NCBI GenBank assembly: GCA_035552595.1
Contig: DASZKZ010000021.1
Location: 1-64,000 of the forward strand
Length of the DNA: 64,000 nucleotides
Direction of reading: 5' to 3'
DNA from: Aeolococcus sp035552595
Lineage (GTDB): Bacteria > Chloroflexota > Dormibacteria > Aeolococcales > Aeolococcaceae
Shown: piece by piece, positions 1 to 8,589 of the stretch
How the letters are laid out: each line of letters starts with the position of its first letter
Position numbering within the stretch: the stretch's first letter is position 1
The notes under the pieces: model-generated
What the model was told of the DNA's origin: nothing
Databases searched by the model: none
Seen by the model: the letters and a program-made list of their open reading frames with translations, nothing else
Made by a program: the position numbers and the translations under genes

Positions 1-3000
1 TACCCCAACACGGCCACCGCGAGCGCCACCAACCAGACAGCCGGCGACGTCACGGCGTCCGCCACGACCACCGTGGACTGCCCCAATGTCTCGGTCCTCA
101 AGACCCACGACAACGCAACGGTCAACGCGGGCAGCCCGATCGGTTTCACTGTCAACGTCTCCAATAGCAGTGCGACCGGAACTGGCACCGCGAGGAACGT
201 CACCCTGACGGATAGCCTCCCGGCAGGATCCGGGGTCGATTGGTCGATCAGCCCGGCGTACACGGGGCCGGGCACCTGCGCAATCTCTGGCGGAGTGGGA
301 AGCCAGGTGCTGAACTGCAGCTTTGGTGACATGGCACCCGGAGCCACCGCGTCGGTGCACATCACCAGCGCCACGGCGTTTGCCAGCTGCGCCACCTACC
401 AGAATACCGCCAGCGTCGGCCTGACCAACGAGAACGGCGCCCCGTTCACCTCCACGGCATCGACCACCGTGCAGTGCCCCGGCCTGCACATCACCAAGAC
501 CGCTGACGCCACCCCGGTGAGCACCGGAACGCCGATCGGCTTCCAGGTCACCGTGAGCAACAGCGGTCCCGGGACGGCTCTCGGCGTGACCGTCAACGAT
601 CCGTTGCCCGCTGGTAGCGGGGTGAGCTGGTCGATCGCCAGCCAGACAGCCTCGGCCTGCTCGATCACGGGCACCGCACCCACCCAGACCCTGACCTGCT
701 CGCTCGGTGACATGGCGGCGACGGCGAGCTACACCATCCACATCACCAGCTCGACCACCGCTGCCAGCGCGGGGAGCTACCCCAACACGGCCACGGCCTC
801 GTCGACCAACGCGCCCAGCGTGAACGCGAGCGCGACCATCGTGGTGCTGCCCCCGAACATGATGGTTGCCAAGAGCGCCGACCACGCCACGGTCAGCGCC
901 GGCAGCCCGATCGGCTTCACGGTGACCATCACCAACCCGGGCACGAGCACGACCACAGGCACGGCGACCAACGTGACCCTGACCGACCCGCTGCCTGCGG
1001 GCACGGGAGTGAGCTGGTCGATCGCCACCCAGAGCGGCACGGCCTGCTCGATCACGGGCACCGTGCCCAGCCAGAGCCTGGGCTGCTCCTTCAGCAGCTT
1101 CGCGATCAACACCAGCTACTCGGTGCACATCACCAGCGCCACGGCATTCGCCAGCTGCGCCGCCTACCCGAACACAGCGACGGTGGGGGCCGGCAACCAG
1201 ACCGGCACCGTGCAGTCCCAGGCGACGACCACAGTGCAGTGCCCCGGTCTCGCCATCACCAAGACCGCGGACGCCACCCCGGTGAGCACCGGAACCCCGA
1301 TCGGCTTCGTGGTCACGGTGAGCAACAACGGCACCGGCACAGCCACCGCCGTCACCGTCAACGATCCGCTGCCCGCCGGCAACGGAGTGAGCTGGTCGAT
1401 CGCCAGCCAGACCGCGTCGGCCTGCTCGATCACCGGCCCGGTGGGCACCCAGGTGCTGGGTTGCACGCTCGGTGACATGGCGGCGCCCTCGAGCTACAGC
1501 ATCCACATCACCAGCCCGACCACCGCGGCCAGCGCGGGGAGCTACCCCAACACGGCCACGGCCTCGTCGACCAACGCTCCCAGCGTGAACGCCAGCGCGA
1601 CCATCGTGGTGCTGGCTCCCGCCCTGTCCATCACCAAGACCGCGGACGCGACTCCGGTGAGCACGGGCACGACGATCGGCTTCACGGTGACGGTGAGCAA
1701 CGCTGACACCGGCACCACCGGAACGGCGACCAGTGTCACCCTCCACGATCCACTGCCCGCGGGGTCCGGCATCGACTGGGTCATCAGCCCGGCATACGCG
1801 GGCCCGGGCACCTGCTCGATCACCGGCAGCGTGGGCACGCAGACGCTCAACTGCAGCTTCGGCAACATGGGACCCGGCACCAGCGCCTCGGTGCACATCT
1901 CCAGCGCCACCACTGCGGCCAGCGCCGGCACATACCCCAACACGGCCACCGCATCGTCCACGAACGGGCCGAGCGTGAACGCCAGCGCAACGATCGTTGT
2001 CCTGGCCCCCAACATGACAGTCGCCAAGACCGCTGACCACGCGACCGTGAGCGCGGGCAGCGCGATCGGCTTCACCGTCACCATCACCAACCCGGGCACG
2101 AGCACCACCACGGGGACGGCGACCAGCGTCTCGCTGACCGACCCGCTGCCCGCGGGTACGGGAGTGAGCTGGACCATCACCAGCCAGACGGGCACAGCCT
2201 GCTCGATCACGGGCACCGCGCCCAGCCAGGGCCTGGGCTGCTCCTTCAGCACCTTCGCACCGGGCGCCAGCTACTCGGTGCACATCACCAGCGCCACCAC
2301 TTTCGTCAGCTGCGCCGAGTACACCAACACGGCGACGGTGGGAGCCGGCAACCAGACCGGCACCGTGCCGTCCACGGCGACGACCACGGTGCAGTGCCCA
2401 ACCCTGACCATCACCAAGACCGCGGACGCGACCCCGGTGAGCACGGGGACGCCAATCGGCTTCGTCGTGAGGGTGGCCAACGGAGGCCCGGGTACTGCCA
2501 CCGACGTCACCATCACTGACCCGTTGCCCGCCGGCACCGGTGTGGACTGGTCGATCGCCAGCCAGACCGCCTCCGCCTGCTCGATCACGGGCATCGTGGG
2601 CAGCCAGACCCTGGTGTGCTCGATCGGCAGCATGACCGCGGATTCGAGCTACACCGTGCACATCACCAGCCCGACCACCTCGGCCAGCGCGGGGACGTAC
2701 CCGAACACCGCCACGGTCTCCGCGTCCAACGCACCGAGCGGCAACGCCACCGCCACCGTCGTCGTTCAGCCGCCGGCCCTCACCACCACCAAGACGGCGG
2801 ATTCGGCCAACGTGACCTCGGGCAGCCCGGTGGGCTTCACGATGACCGTTAGCAACAGCAGCGCCTCGGGCACAGGCACCGCAACCGCGGTCGCCCTCAA
2901 CGATCCGCTGCCCGCTCAGACCGGCCTCGACTGGTCGATCAGCCCCGCCTACACCGGCCCCGGGACGTGCGCCATCAGCGGCGCGGTGGGCACCCAGACG

Positions 3001-3306
3001 CTCACCTGCAGCTTTGGCGACCTGGCTCCGGGCGCCTCCGCGTCCGTGCACGTGACCAGCGCCACGACCGCCAATGTCACGTGCTCCGTCATCAACAACA
3101 CCGCGACCTTCTCCGCTGGTAACGCGCCCACTCAGACGAAGCTCGCGTCCATCGTCCCGGCCTGCGGCGGCGTCCTGTCCGTCTCCGTTCCGCCGACCGG
3201 CCTGGGCAGCCTGCCCTGGGCCGCCATCCCCTTGGTAGCATCCGGATTCATGCTCCTGCTGTTCGCCGCGATCGGCCGTCGCCGCCGCCGCATGCCCGAT
3301 GCATGA
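1..3306 (+). CDS. DUF11-repeat surface protein, 5'-truncated by window edge
   Basis: The frame is open from base 1, so the true start lies outside; 1101 residues are visible. Eight consecutive DUF11-like (beta-sandwich, cell-surface) repeats of about 125-135 residues can be read, each opening with a K-[TS]-x-D...GxPIGF-type motif and containing a DPLPAG motif. Cysteines recur at fixed places in each repeat (for example in TCxxG and CS[FL]G contexts). The C-terminus has a short proline/glycine linker, one hydrophobic segment (about the last 40 to 15 residues) and an arginine-rich tail, i.e. a stop-transfer anchor; no LPxTG motif is visible. Known DUF11 proteins are large secreted or wall-associated adhesin-like or structural proteins; the ligand here is unknown. 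The repeats are also very similar at DNA level, so copy number may vary. The lipoprotein gene follows on the same strand. Confidence 0.85.
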   Translation, partial: YPNTATASATNQTAGDVTASATTTVDCPNVSVLKTHDNATVNAGSPIGFTVNVSNSSATGTGTARNVTLTDSLPAGSGVDWSISPAYTGPGTCAISGGVGSQVLNCSFGDMAPGATASVHITSATAFASCATYQNTASVGLTNENGAPFTSTASTTVQCPGLHITKTADATPVSTGTPIGFQVTVSNSGPGTALGVTVNDPLPAGSGVSWSIASQTASACSITGTAPTQTLTCSLGDMAATASYTIHITSSTTAASAGSYPNTATASSTNAPSVNASATIVVLPPNMMVAKSADHATVSAGSPIGFTVTITNPGTSTTTGTATNVTLTDPLPAGTGVSWSIATQSGTACSITGTVPSQSLGCSFSSFAINTSYSVHITSATAFASCAAYPNTATVGAGNQTGTVQSQATTTVQCPGLAITKTADATPVSTGTPIGFVVTVSNNGTGTATAVTVNDPLPAGNGVSWSIASQTASACSITGPVGTQVLGCTLGDMAAPSSYSIHITSPTTAASAGSYPNTATASSTNAPSVNASATIVVLAPALSITKTADATPVSTGTTIGFTVTVSNADTGTTGTATSVTLHDPLPAGSGIDWVISPAYAGPGTCSITGSVGTQTLNCSFGNMGPGTSASVHISSATTAASAGTYPNTATASSTNGPSVNASATIVVLAPNMTVAKTADHATVSAGSAIGFTVTITNPGTSTTTGTATSVSLTDPLPAGTGVSWTITSQTGTACSITGTAPSQGLGCSFSTFAPGASYSVHITSATTFVSCAEYTNTATVGAGNQTGTVPSTATTTVQCPTLTITKTADATPVSTGTPIGFVVRVANGGPGTATDVTITDPLPAGTGVDWSIASQTASACSITGIVGSQTLVCSIGSMTADSSYTVHITSPTTSASAGTYPNTATVSASNAPSGNATATVVVQPPALTTTKTADSANVTSGSPVGFTMTVSNSSASGTGTATAVALNDPLPAQTGLDWSISPAYTGPGTCAISGAVGTQTLTCSFGDLAPGASASVHVTSATTANVTCSVINNTATFSAGNAPTQTKLASIVPACGGVLSVSVPPTGLGSLPWAAIPLVASGFMLLLFAAIGRRRRRMPDA

Positions 3307-3327
3307 GGTTGTGAAGGGGGAGATCGC

Positions 3328-4098
3328 CTGACCGCGCGTCCGCCCGGTCCCCGCTGGGGACCGGGTTGGGGCGCGCAGGTCGGGGTGGTCCTCGTCCTCA
3401 TCGCGGTCACCCTGGTGGCGGCGGGGTGCGGCTCGCCGCCGACGATCTCGATCACCGCGCCGCCGAGCGGCACCCACGTCGGCGGCAACGTCGCCACCCT
3501 GCACCTCTCCGCAACCGGCGTCAGCGTCGTGCCCGCCAACGGCGACCAGTCGGGCAACACCGCCCATTACGCGGTGTACGTCGACGGCACCCCGCCCGCA
3601 TCGGGGAACGCGATCACGTCCGGGGCCACGGTGATCACCACCGCCAGCTCACAGATCTCCGTCGCCGGTCTGGTGGTGGGGCGGCACATGCTCACCGCGG
3701 TGCTCGCCGACGGCAGCGAGCGGCGCCTCGGCTCCGCCTCAGCGACGGTCCAGGTCACCGTCGACGGTCCGTCGGTGACAGCGCAGATCGTTGGGCAGGT
3801 GACGTCCGGCACGCCGTTCTCGCTGCAGCTGAGCAGCTTCGGCGTCACCATCGCCAACATCCCCGCCGACAGCAGCGGTCGCACCGCGCACTACGCGCTG
3901 CTCATCGACGGCTCTCTGCCGCGCCCAGGGGTGATCGTCTCGCCGGCCCCGCACATGATCATCACCACCGGGTCACGCGTGCCCATCCCCACTCTCACCC
4001 GCGGCACCCACGTCATCTGGGTGGTGCTCGTCAATGGCCAGGGACGCACGCTCAACCCGCTCGCGGCCGCCAGCGTGACGGTCAGCGTCCCCAAGTAG
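3328..4098 (+). CDS. lipoprotein with two DUF4399-like repeats
   Basis: A signal peptide with a hydrophobic stretch ends in a lipobox (VAAGC), so the mature protein should be lipid-anchored outside the membrane. Two similar halves follow, each with a GVxVxxxxADxxGxTAHYAxxxDG pattern and then a GxHxxxxVLxxG strand. This resembles DUF4399 domains, although the family's paired histidines are replaced by HY; the assignment is tentative. Start choice: GTG at 3385 gives a very short signal peptide without basic residues and has no good ribosome-binding site. CTG at 3328 lies 6 nt after an AAGGGGGA Shine-Dalgarno-like element and adds an arginine-containing n-region, so I prefer it. The gene lies 21 nt downstream of the DUF11 gene and may be cotranscribed. 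Function unknown. Confidence 0.6.
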   Translation: MTARPPGPRWGPGWGAQVGVVLVLIAVTLVAAGCGSPPTISITAPPSGTHVGGNVATLHLSATGVSVVPANGDQSGNTAHYAVYVDGTPPASGNAITSGATVITTASSQISVAGLVVGRHMLTAVLADGSERRLGSASATVQVTVDGPSVTAQIVGQVTSGTPFSLQLSSFGVTIANIPADSSGRTAHYALLIDGSLPRPGVIVSPAPHMIITTGSRVPIPTLTRGTHVIWVVLVNGQGRTLNPLAAASVTVSVPK

Positions 4099-4119
4099 CC
4101 GGCAGGCGGAGGCTCGCTC

Positions 4120-4512
4120 ATGACCCGCTCCAACCTGGAGATCGTCTTCGATCACCTGGACGCTCGCCGCTCGCACGACCTGGCGCGGCTGACGTCGCCG
4201 CTGGACCCCGACGTGGTGCACCAGGGCGTGCGCCCCGAGCTGGTCTGCAACAACCGCGACGACGTGCTCGCCCTGGTGCGCCGCGGCTTCGACCGCGACG
4301 ACTTCGGCGTCGACCATCTCGAGCTCATCGAGGCCGGCGAGCGCGTGGTGGTGGGCCTGGCCGGTCCTCGCTTCCGCGAGGTGCCCTGGCTCGATGGTCA
4401 GCTGTTCATGGTGTACACGCTGCGCGACGGCCGCATCGCGCGCATCGACGACTACCTCACCCGCGCGGAGGCCCTCACCGCGGCCGGAGTGGGAGCGCAG
4501 GACTGGGCGTAG
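4120..4512 (+). CDS. NTF2-like / SnoaL-fold protein
   Basis: 130 residues starting at an ATG preceded by a GGAGG element. Length and pattern fit the small alpha+beta NTF2/SnoaL-like fold: an N-terminal helix (NLEIVFDHLDARR), a middle segment with conserved aromatic and acidic residues, and a C-terminal strand pair reading FMVYTLRDGRIARIDDY, typical of SnoaL-like proteins. Such proteins bind small hydrophobic ligands or act as isomerases or cyclases, but no catalytic set can be assigned here. It follows the lipoprotein by 21 nt and converges on msrB. Confidence 0.7.
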   Translation: MTRSNLEIVFDHLDARRSHDLARLTSPLDPDVVHQGVRPELVCNNRDDVLALVRRGFDRDDFGVDHLELIEAGERVVVGLAGPRFREVPWLDGQLFMVYTLRDGRIARIDDYLTRAEALTAAGVGAQDWA

Positions 4513-4518
4513 GTCTGG

Positions 4519-4959
4519 TCAGGCCTGCGCCTCACCCGCCTCGTCGGCACCCGACCCGGCCGGTGCCGTCCGGGCGAAGCGCAGGGCGGCGGAGTTGATG
4601 CAGTAGCGCTGCCCGGTGGGGTCGGGGCCGTCGTCGAACACGTGGCCGAGGTGGCCGCCGCAGCGGGCGCAGCGCACCTCGGTGCGCGGGATGATCATCT
4701 TGAAGTCGCGGTGCTCCTCGATGAGCTGCGGATCGTGAGGGGCGGAGAAGCTCGGCCAGCCGCTGTGCGAGTCGTACTTGGTATCGGAATCGAAGAGCTC
4801 CGCGCCGCATCCGGCGCAGAGGTATTGCCCGCTGTCCTCGACGTGGACATACTGGCCGGTGCCGGCGCGCTCCGTGGCCCCGCGGCGGAGCACGGCATAC
4901 TGCTCCTCGGTGAGCTGGTCGCGCCATTCCTGGTCGGTCTTGGTGACTTTCTCGGTCAT
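4519..4959 (-). CDS. msrB: peptide-methionine (R)-S-oxide reductase MsrB
   Basis: A 146-residue MsrB that reduces methionine-R-sulfoxide in proteins. The family's zinc site is visible as two CxxC pairs (CAGC and CARC). The substrate region HSGWPSF and the C-terminal RYCINSAALRF motif with the catalytic cysteine (RYCxN) are intact. I chose ATG at 4959 because a TACCGT hexamer lies 6 nt upstream, consistent with a leaderless transcript; the frame extends only two codons further (TTG). It probably acts in the cytosol in oxidative-stress repair. It is convergent with the NTF2-like gene and downstream of the M20 peptidase gene, but seems to have its own promoter. Confidence 0.95.
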   Translation of the reverse strand: MTEKVTKTDQEWRDQLTEEQYAVLRRGATERAGTGQYVHVEDSGQYLCAGCGAELFDSDTKYDSHSGWPSFSAPHDPQLIEEHRDFKMIIPRTEVRCARCGGHLGHVFDDGPDPTGQRYCINSAALRFARTAPAGSGADEAGEAQA

Positions 4960-4965
4960 GAGCAA

Positions 4966-4971
4966 ACGGTA
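4966..4971 (-). promoter_or_regulatory. putative -10 element of msrB (leaderless)
   Basis: TACCGT on the minus strand, 6 nt before the msrB ATG, so transcription would begin at or next to the start codon. No clear -35 is visible. Confidence 0.45.
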
Positions 4972-5008
4972 GCCGATCTCCGGTGTTCAGCGACTCGCGG
5001 TGGCGCCG

Positions 5009-6229
5009 TCAGGCACCCGAACCCCGCCACTGCGGGCGGCGCCATGATTCCGCCGCGAACGAGGTGCGCACCGCCTCACGGATCTCAGCGTCGACGATCA
5101 CATCGGCACCGGTCAGAGCCAGCGCAGCGGCGCCGCGCAGCATGACGTCATGGGCCGCCTCGGTGGCCGCCGCCTCCCGGAACGCGTGCGTATGGCGGGA
5201 CACCCCCTCTTCGGTGATGGCCACCTCGGGATGGATGGTCGGGCAGGCGTAGGAGAGATCCCCCACATCGGACGAGCCGACGCGCTCCCAGGGCCCCGTC
5301 TCCTTGGGGGTCAGCCCCACGTCCGCGAGGTGGAGATGGCCGCGCTCGGCGAGGACCGCGTTCGAGCGGATGTCCTTGTAGGTCTCCTCCTCGACCAGCT
5401 CGAGGCTGCAGCCGGTGGCGCTCGCCGCCGCTTCGAAGATTGCCCGGAAGCGGACGTTCATCTCGTCGAGGTAGGCGGCGTCGCGCGCCCTGGTGAGGAA
5501 CTCCCCACTGGTCCGCTCGGGGATGATGTTGGGCGCGGTACCGCCCTCCTGGATGAAGCCGTGCACCCGCGCGCCATCCTTGAGCTGCTGGCGCCACAGC
5601 GAGACCCCGTTGTAGGCGTGCACGAAGGCGTCGAGAGCGTTGATCCCCTGGTCGGGGTCTCCGGCGGCGTGAGAGGCTCGCCCGGTGAACGCCCACCTCC
5701 AATGGGTGCAGGCCAGCGCCCACATCACCGCCATGGTGCGGTCCGTGGGATGGAGGATGAGCGCGCTGTCGCAGTCGTCGAAGACGCCGTCCTCGACCAG
5801 CGGGATCTTGCCGCCGCCGCCCTCCTCGGCGGGGCTGCCCACCACGCGGACCTGTCCCGCGATCCCGCTCTCGCGCAGGATCCGCAGCAGCGCGATGCCT
5901 GCGGCCGCGGAGGCGGTGCCGATCAGGTTGTGACCGCAGGCGTGGCCGAGACCGCGCAGCGCGTCGTACTCGCAGACGAAGGCCACGCGCGGACCGTCCT
6001 CGCCGCTGCCGGCGTCGGCGATGAACGCAGTCGCCATGCCCGAGACGTCACGGCGCACGTCGAAGCCCTGGGACTTGAGCAGACCACACAGCGTGGCGCA
6101 GGCACGGGTCTCCTCGAACGCCGTCTCCGGGTGCGAATGGATGTCCAGAGACACGTGGCGCAGCTCGGTGCGCTGCTCGGCGAGCACCGCCTGGATGCGC
6201 GAGGCGGTCGAATCGGCGGTGACGGACAC
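5009..6229 (-). CDS. M20-family metallopeptidase / amidohydrolase
   Basis: 406 residues of the M20D type (AbgB and amidohydrolase-like). The family's motifs are visible: HSHPE near residue 33 (substrate and metal region), the metal-binding LGHACGHN near residue 98, PAEEGGGGK near 135 (catalytic and metal-ligand Glu pair), and a lid region with the HPTDR and SHAAGDP motifs. Members hydrolyse N-acyl amino acids or small peptides in the cytosol; the substrate here cannot be inferred. GTG at 6229 is preceded by AGGAGG at good spacing. The gene lies 42 nt downstream of the WYL regulator on the same strand and is likely part of a DUF1345-WYL-M20 unit. Confidence 0.85.
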   Translation of the reverse strand: MSVTADSTASRIQAVLAEQRTELRHVSLDIHSHPETAFEETRACATLCGLLKSQGFDVRRDVSGMATAFIADAGSGEDGPRVAFVCEYDALRGLGHACGHNLIGTASAAAGIALLRILRESGIAGQVRVVGSPAEEGGGGKIPLVEDGVFDDCDSALILHPTDRTMAVMWALACTHWRWAFTGRASHAAGDPDQGINALDAFVHAYNGVSLWRQQLKDGARVHGFIQEGGTAPNIIPERTSGEFLTRARDAAYLDEMNVRFRAIFEAAASATGCSLELVEEETYKDIRSNAVLAERGHLHLADVGLTPKETGPWERVGSSDVGDLSYACPTIHPEVAITEEGVSRHTHAFREAAATEAAHDVMLRGAAALALTGADVIVDAEIREAVRTSFAAESWRRPQWRGSGA

Positions 6230-6271
6230 GTGAGTACCTCCTGGCCCCCCGCCGTATTGTGGGGCCGCGGC

Positions 6272-7261
6272 TCAGCGGCCGTCTGTGGCCGGCGGGTAGC
6301 GCTGGGCGCCGCGGCGCAGGGTCGCGCCCACGTGCTCGCGCAGCGAGGGAGGTGCGATGACCTCGACCGAGCCACCCCAGCCGAGCACCCAGGAGCGCAT
6401 CTCGACCTCGCTGGCGACGGCGATCCGCGCCTCGATGTCCCCATCGTCGCGTTCGGTGATGGCCGCCCCGCGGTGCCAGAGCGCCTCGCGGGCGCGCTCG
6501 GCGATGGCGCTGTCGAAGCGCAGCACCACGTCGTCCTGGCCGGGTGCCTGCCAGATGCCCCAGGAACCGCTGACCACGGCGTCGATGTCGAAGTCCTCGG
6601 GAACCGTGAACGTCTCGGGGAGCAACCGGGCGTCGCGCACCCGGTCGAGCCGAAAGGGCCGCACCTCGCCGGAGAGCTCGTCGTGGGCGAAGATGTAGAG
6701 GGTGCGGCTCTCGGCGCGCGGCTCCAGGAAATAGGGACGGAGGACGCGGCGCGTCTCCCGTCCCTCGGCGTCCCGGTAGCTGACCTCGACAGACTGGCGG
6801 CGCACGAACGAATCGACGACCACCCGCTCCACATCGTGCCGGCTGCCTCGGGCCGGGCGGCGCTCGCTGGCCGCGATCAGGCCCTGCAGATAGCGTGTCA
6901 CCACCGGCACGTTGAGGGCGCGCGCCAGCTGCGCCAGCGCTCCGACGAGCGCCGGCTCCTGCTCGGTGCGCATCTGCTGCATCGCTCGCACGGCGAGGAG
7001 CAGCTCCGTCGCCTGATAGTGGTCGAGCTGCATCGCCGGGAGGCGGCTGCCAGAGCCGATGCGGAAGCGCCCGTCCACCTCTTCGATGTCGATCCCGGCG
7101 CTGTCGCGCAGCGTGCTGATGTAGCGCTGCACCGTCCGCGTGGTGACCTCGAGCTGCTCCGCCAGCTGGCGTGTGCTCAGGCCCGCCTGCGTGTCCGAGA
7201 GTCTCTGGAACAGCTGGATGACGCGGAGGAATTTCTCGCCGCTCTCGTAGCGCTGTGTCAT
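6272..7261 (-). CDS. WYL-domain transcriptional regulator with N-terminal HTH
   Basis: 329 residues. The N-terminal HTH (HTH_11/DeoR-like, about residues 10-65, with LSTRQLAEQLEVTTRTVQRY) is followed by a WYL domain around residues 140-250 and a C-terminal WCX-like segment. The WYL signature is degenerate (YFLEPRAESRTLYIFAHD). In other bacteria WYL proteins sense nucleotides or ssDNA and regulate diverse loci. ATG at 7261 was chosen because the HTH begins immediately after it. The gene starts 5 nt after the DUF1345 stop, so the two are almost certainly cotranscribed; M20 follows 42 nt later. The regulated target is unknown. Confidence 0.85.
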   Translation of the reverse strand: MTQRYESGEKFLRVIQLFQRLSDTQAGLSTRQLAEQLEVTTRTVQRYISTLRDSAGIDIEEVDGRFRIGSGSRLPAMQLDHYQATELLLAVRAMQQMRTEQEPALVGALAQLARALNVPVVTRYLQGLIAASERRPARGSRHDVERVVVDSFVRRQSVEVSYRDAEGRETRRVLRPYFLEPRAESRTLYIFAHDELSGEVRPFRLDRVRDARLLPETFTVPEDFDIDAVVSGSWGIWQAPGQDDVVLRFDSAIAERAREALWHRGAAITERDDGDIEARIAVASEVEMRSWVLGWGGSVEVIAPPSLREHVGATLRRGAQRYPPATDGR

Positions 7262-7266
7262 CGCCG

Positions 7267-7944
7267 TCAGGTGAGGATGTTGACGGCGCGGCCCGCCACC
7301 AGCGCGACGATGAGCAGCGACGCCACGCACTGGATGGCCATCAGCGCCTTGACCTTGCGCGTCAACGGCATCGTGTCGGTGGGACTGAAGGCGGTGGCAT
7401 TGGTGAGCGACACATAGAGATAGTCGACGAATTCGGGTCGCCAGCCCGGTGGCGCCTGTTCGGTGGCATTCATCTGGGGGAAGAGAAAATCCCGGTACGG
7501 CGATCGCCTGCCCAGGCGCGCCGCCGGGCCCCCGCCGTCGACCTCCCAGTACCAGAGCCCGAAGATGAGCACGTTGGTGAGGTAGATCTGGATCGCCGAG
7601 AACACCAGGGTGCGCCCGCTGATGTGCAGGCCGCCGAGCAGGAGATGGATGAGCAGGGCCAGGGAGGCGACGTTGCCGATGTTGGCGAGCGCGATGAGGA
7701 CGATGGCCGCCATCCTGGTCCTTCCCGACTCCGCGGCATGCCGCTGCGGCCGGATCAGCACCAGCGGGATGAGGATGGCTCCCTCGAGCGCGGGCAGGAT
7801 CCACACAGGACCGAGCACCAGTGAGTCGGGCAGGGTCACGTAGAGAGCGATGGAGGCGAGCACCGCCAGCGTCGCCGGCCAGGTGGCCTCGAGCATGGCC
7901 CGGTCGGCGGTCGGGGGGGCGGGCTCCGCGGCACGCGTCGGCAT
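7267..7944 (-). CDS. DUF1345 integral membrane protein
   Basis: 225 residues with about five hydrophobic segments (around residues 25-43, 46-62, 82-102, 110-130 and 205-223). It carries the DUF1345 signature YLYVSLTNATAFSPTD near residue 175, followed by LTRKVKALMAIQ. The family's function is unknown. ATG at 7944 is preceded by a TATGGT hexamer at 8 nt, suggesting a leaderless first gene of the unit that continues into the WYL regulator. Confidence 0.85.
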   Translation of the reverse strand: MPTRAAEPAPPTADRAMLEATWPATLAVLASIALYVTLPDSLVLGPVWILPALEGAILIPLVLIRPQRHAAESGRTRMAAIVLIALANIGNVASLALLIHLLLGGLHISGRTLVFSAIQIYLTNVLIFGLWYWEVDGGGPAARLGRRSPYRDFLFPQMNATEQAPPGWRPEFVDYLYVSLTNATAFSPTDTMPLTRKVKALMAIQCVASLLIVALVAGRAVNILT

Positions 7945-7952
7945 CGCCGCCG

Positions 7953-7958
7953 ACCATA
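7953..7958 (-). promoter_or_regulatory. putative -10 element of the DUF1345-WYL-M20 unit
   Basis: TATGGT on the minus strand, 8 nt before the DUF1345 ATG; part of the leaderless pattern seen across the window. Confidence 0.4.
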
Positions 7959-8010
7959 CGCGACAGCATGCCCAGGGATCGCGAGGCGCGCTCCCCGATT
8001 CGCAGCGGGG

Positions 8011-8502
8011 CTACCCGGGGCAGTCCCCGCTGCGGGCCACCGACGCGGTCAGGCGGGCCAGGATCGTCTCCGAGATGCGCCGCAGATCGGCGGCGTCCCC
8101 CTCCGAGAGGAGGTCCAGGAGGTGGGTGCGGACGTGCTCGACGTGCCGGGGCGCGGCAGCGGCCAGCGCCTCGTACCCCTCATCGGTGAGCACCGCCAGC
8201 CAGCCTCGTCGATCGCTGGGACAGCTGGTTCGCTCGACCCAGCCGAGCGCGCTGAGGCGTTCGACAGCGTGGCTGATGCGGCTGGGAGAGGTGAGCGTGG
8301 CCTCGGCGAGCTCGTTCATGCGCAGGGCGCGCTGGGGAGCCTCGGACAGGAGCACCAGGAGCTCGTAGGCGCCCGGGGCCATGCCGGCATCGCGCAGCAG
8401 CTCGTGGTCGAGCAGCGCGAAGAGCAGCCGGGTGGCGCGCTGAAAGGCTCGCCAGGTCTGCTGCTCCTCGTCGGTGAGCGAGCGGGTGGTGACTGTGGTC
8501 AT
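8011..8502 (-). CDS. MarR-family transcriptional regulator
   Basis: 163 residues with the MarR winged-helix plan: dimerisation helices at both ends, a recognition region (MNELAEATLTSPSRISHAVERL, about residues 68-89) and the wing DRRGWLAVLT (about 101-110). It is divergent from yceI across an 87-bp region holding two TTGA-type palindromes, so it very likely represses itself and yceI; MarR proteins usually lose DNA affinity when a phenolic or oxidant ligand binds. The ATG at 8502 is 6 nt from a TACACT -10 element, which fits a leaderless mRNA. Confidence 0.9.
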   Translation of the reverse strand: MTTVTTRSLTDEEQQTWRAFQRATRLLFALLDHELLRDAGMAPGAYELLVLLSEAPQRALRMNELAEATLTSPSRISHAVERLSALGWVERTSCPSDRRGWLAVLTDEGYEALAAAAPRHVEHVRTHLLDLLSEGDAADLRRISETILARLTASVARSGDCPG

Positions 8503-8589
8503 GAGCTCAGTGTACCCCAGGAAGTTTGACGGCTCAACTTCCTGGTGATAGTCTACGCAGCAACAGTTGAGTGCTCAAAGGAGTAGACC
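8503..8589. promoter_or_regulatory. marR/yceI divergent control region with two operators
   Basis: The plus-strand promoter for yceI is TTGACG (8526-8531), 17 bp, TAGTCT (8549-8554). The minus-strand promoter for marR is TTGAGC (8537-8532), 17 bp, TACACT (8514-8509). The two -35 hexamers abut and together form the palindrome TTGACGGCTCAA (8526-8537). A second, perfect copy, TTGAGTGCTCAA, lies at 8567-8578 just downstream of the yceI -10 and overlaps its Shine-Dalgarno. A 10-bp perfect inverted repeat (8517-8526 with 8536-8545) surrounds the first operator. Confidence 0.8.

Noticed and set aside
1..3200. CRISPR-like or tandem-repeat array
   Set aside because: Repeats are about 380 bp and encode DUF11 domains in frame; no short direct repeats with unique spacers.
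5150..7417. 755-codon plus-strand frame across M20 and WYL genes
   Set aside because: It spans two real minus-strand genes and their gap and has no recognisable domain.
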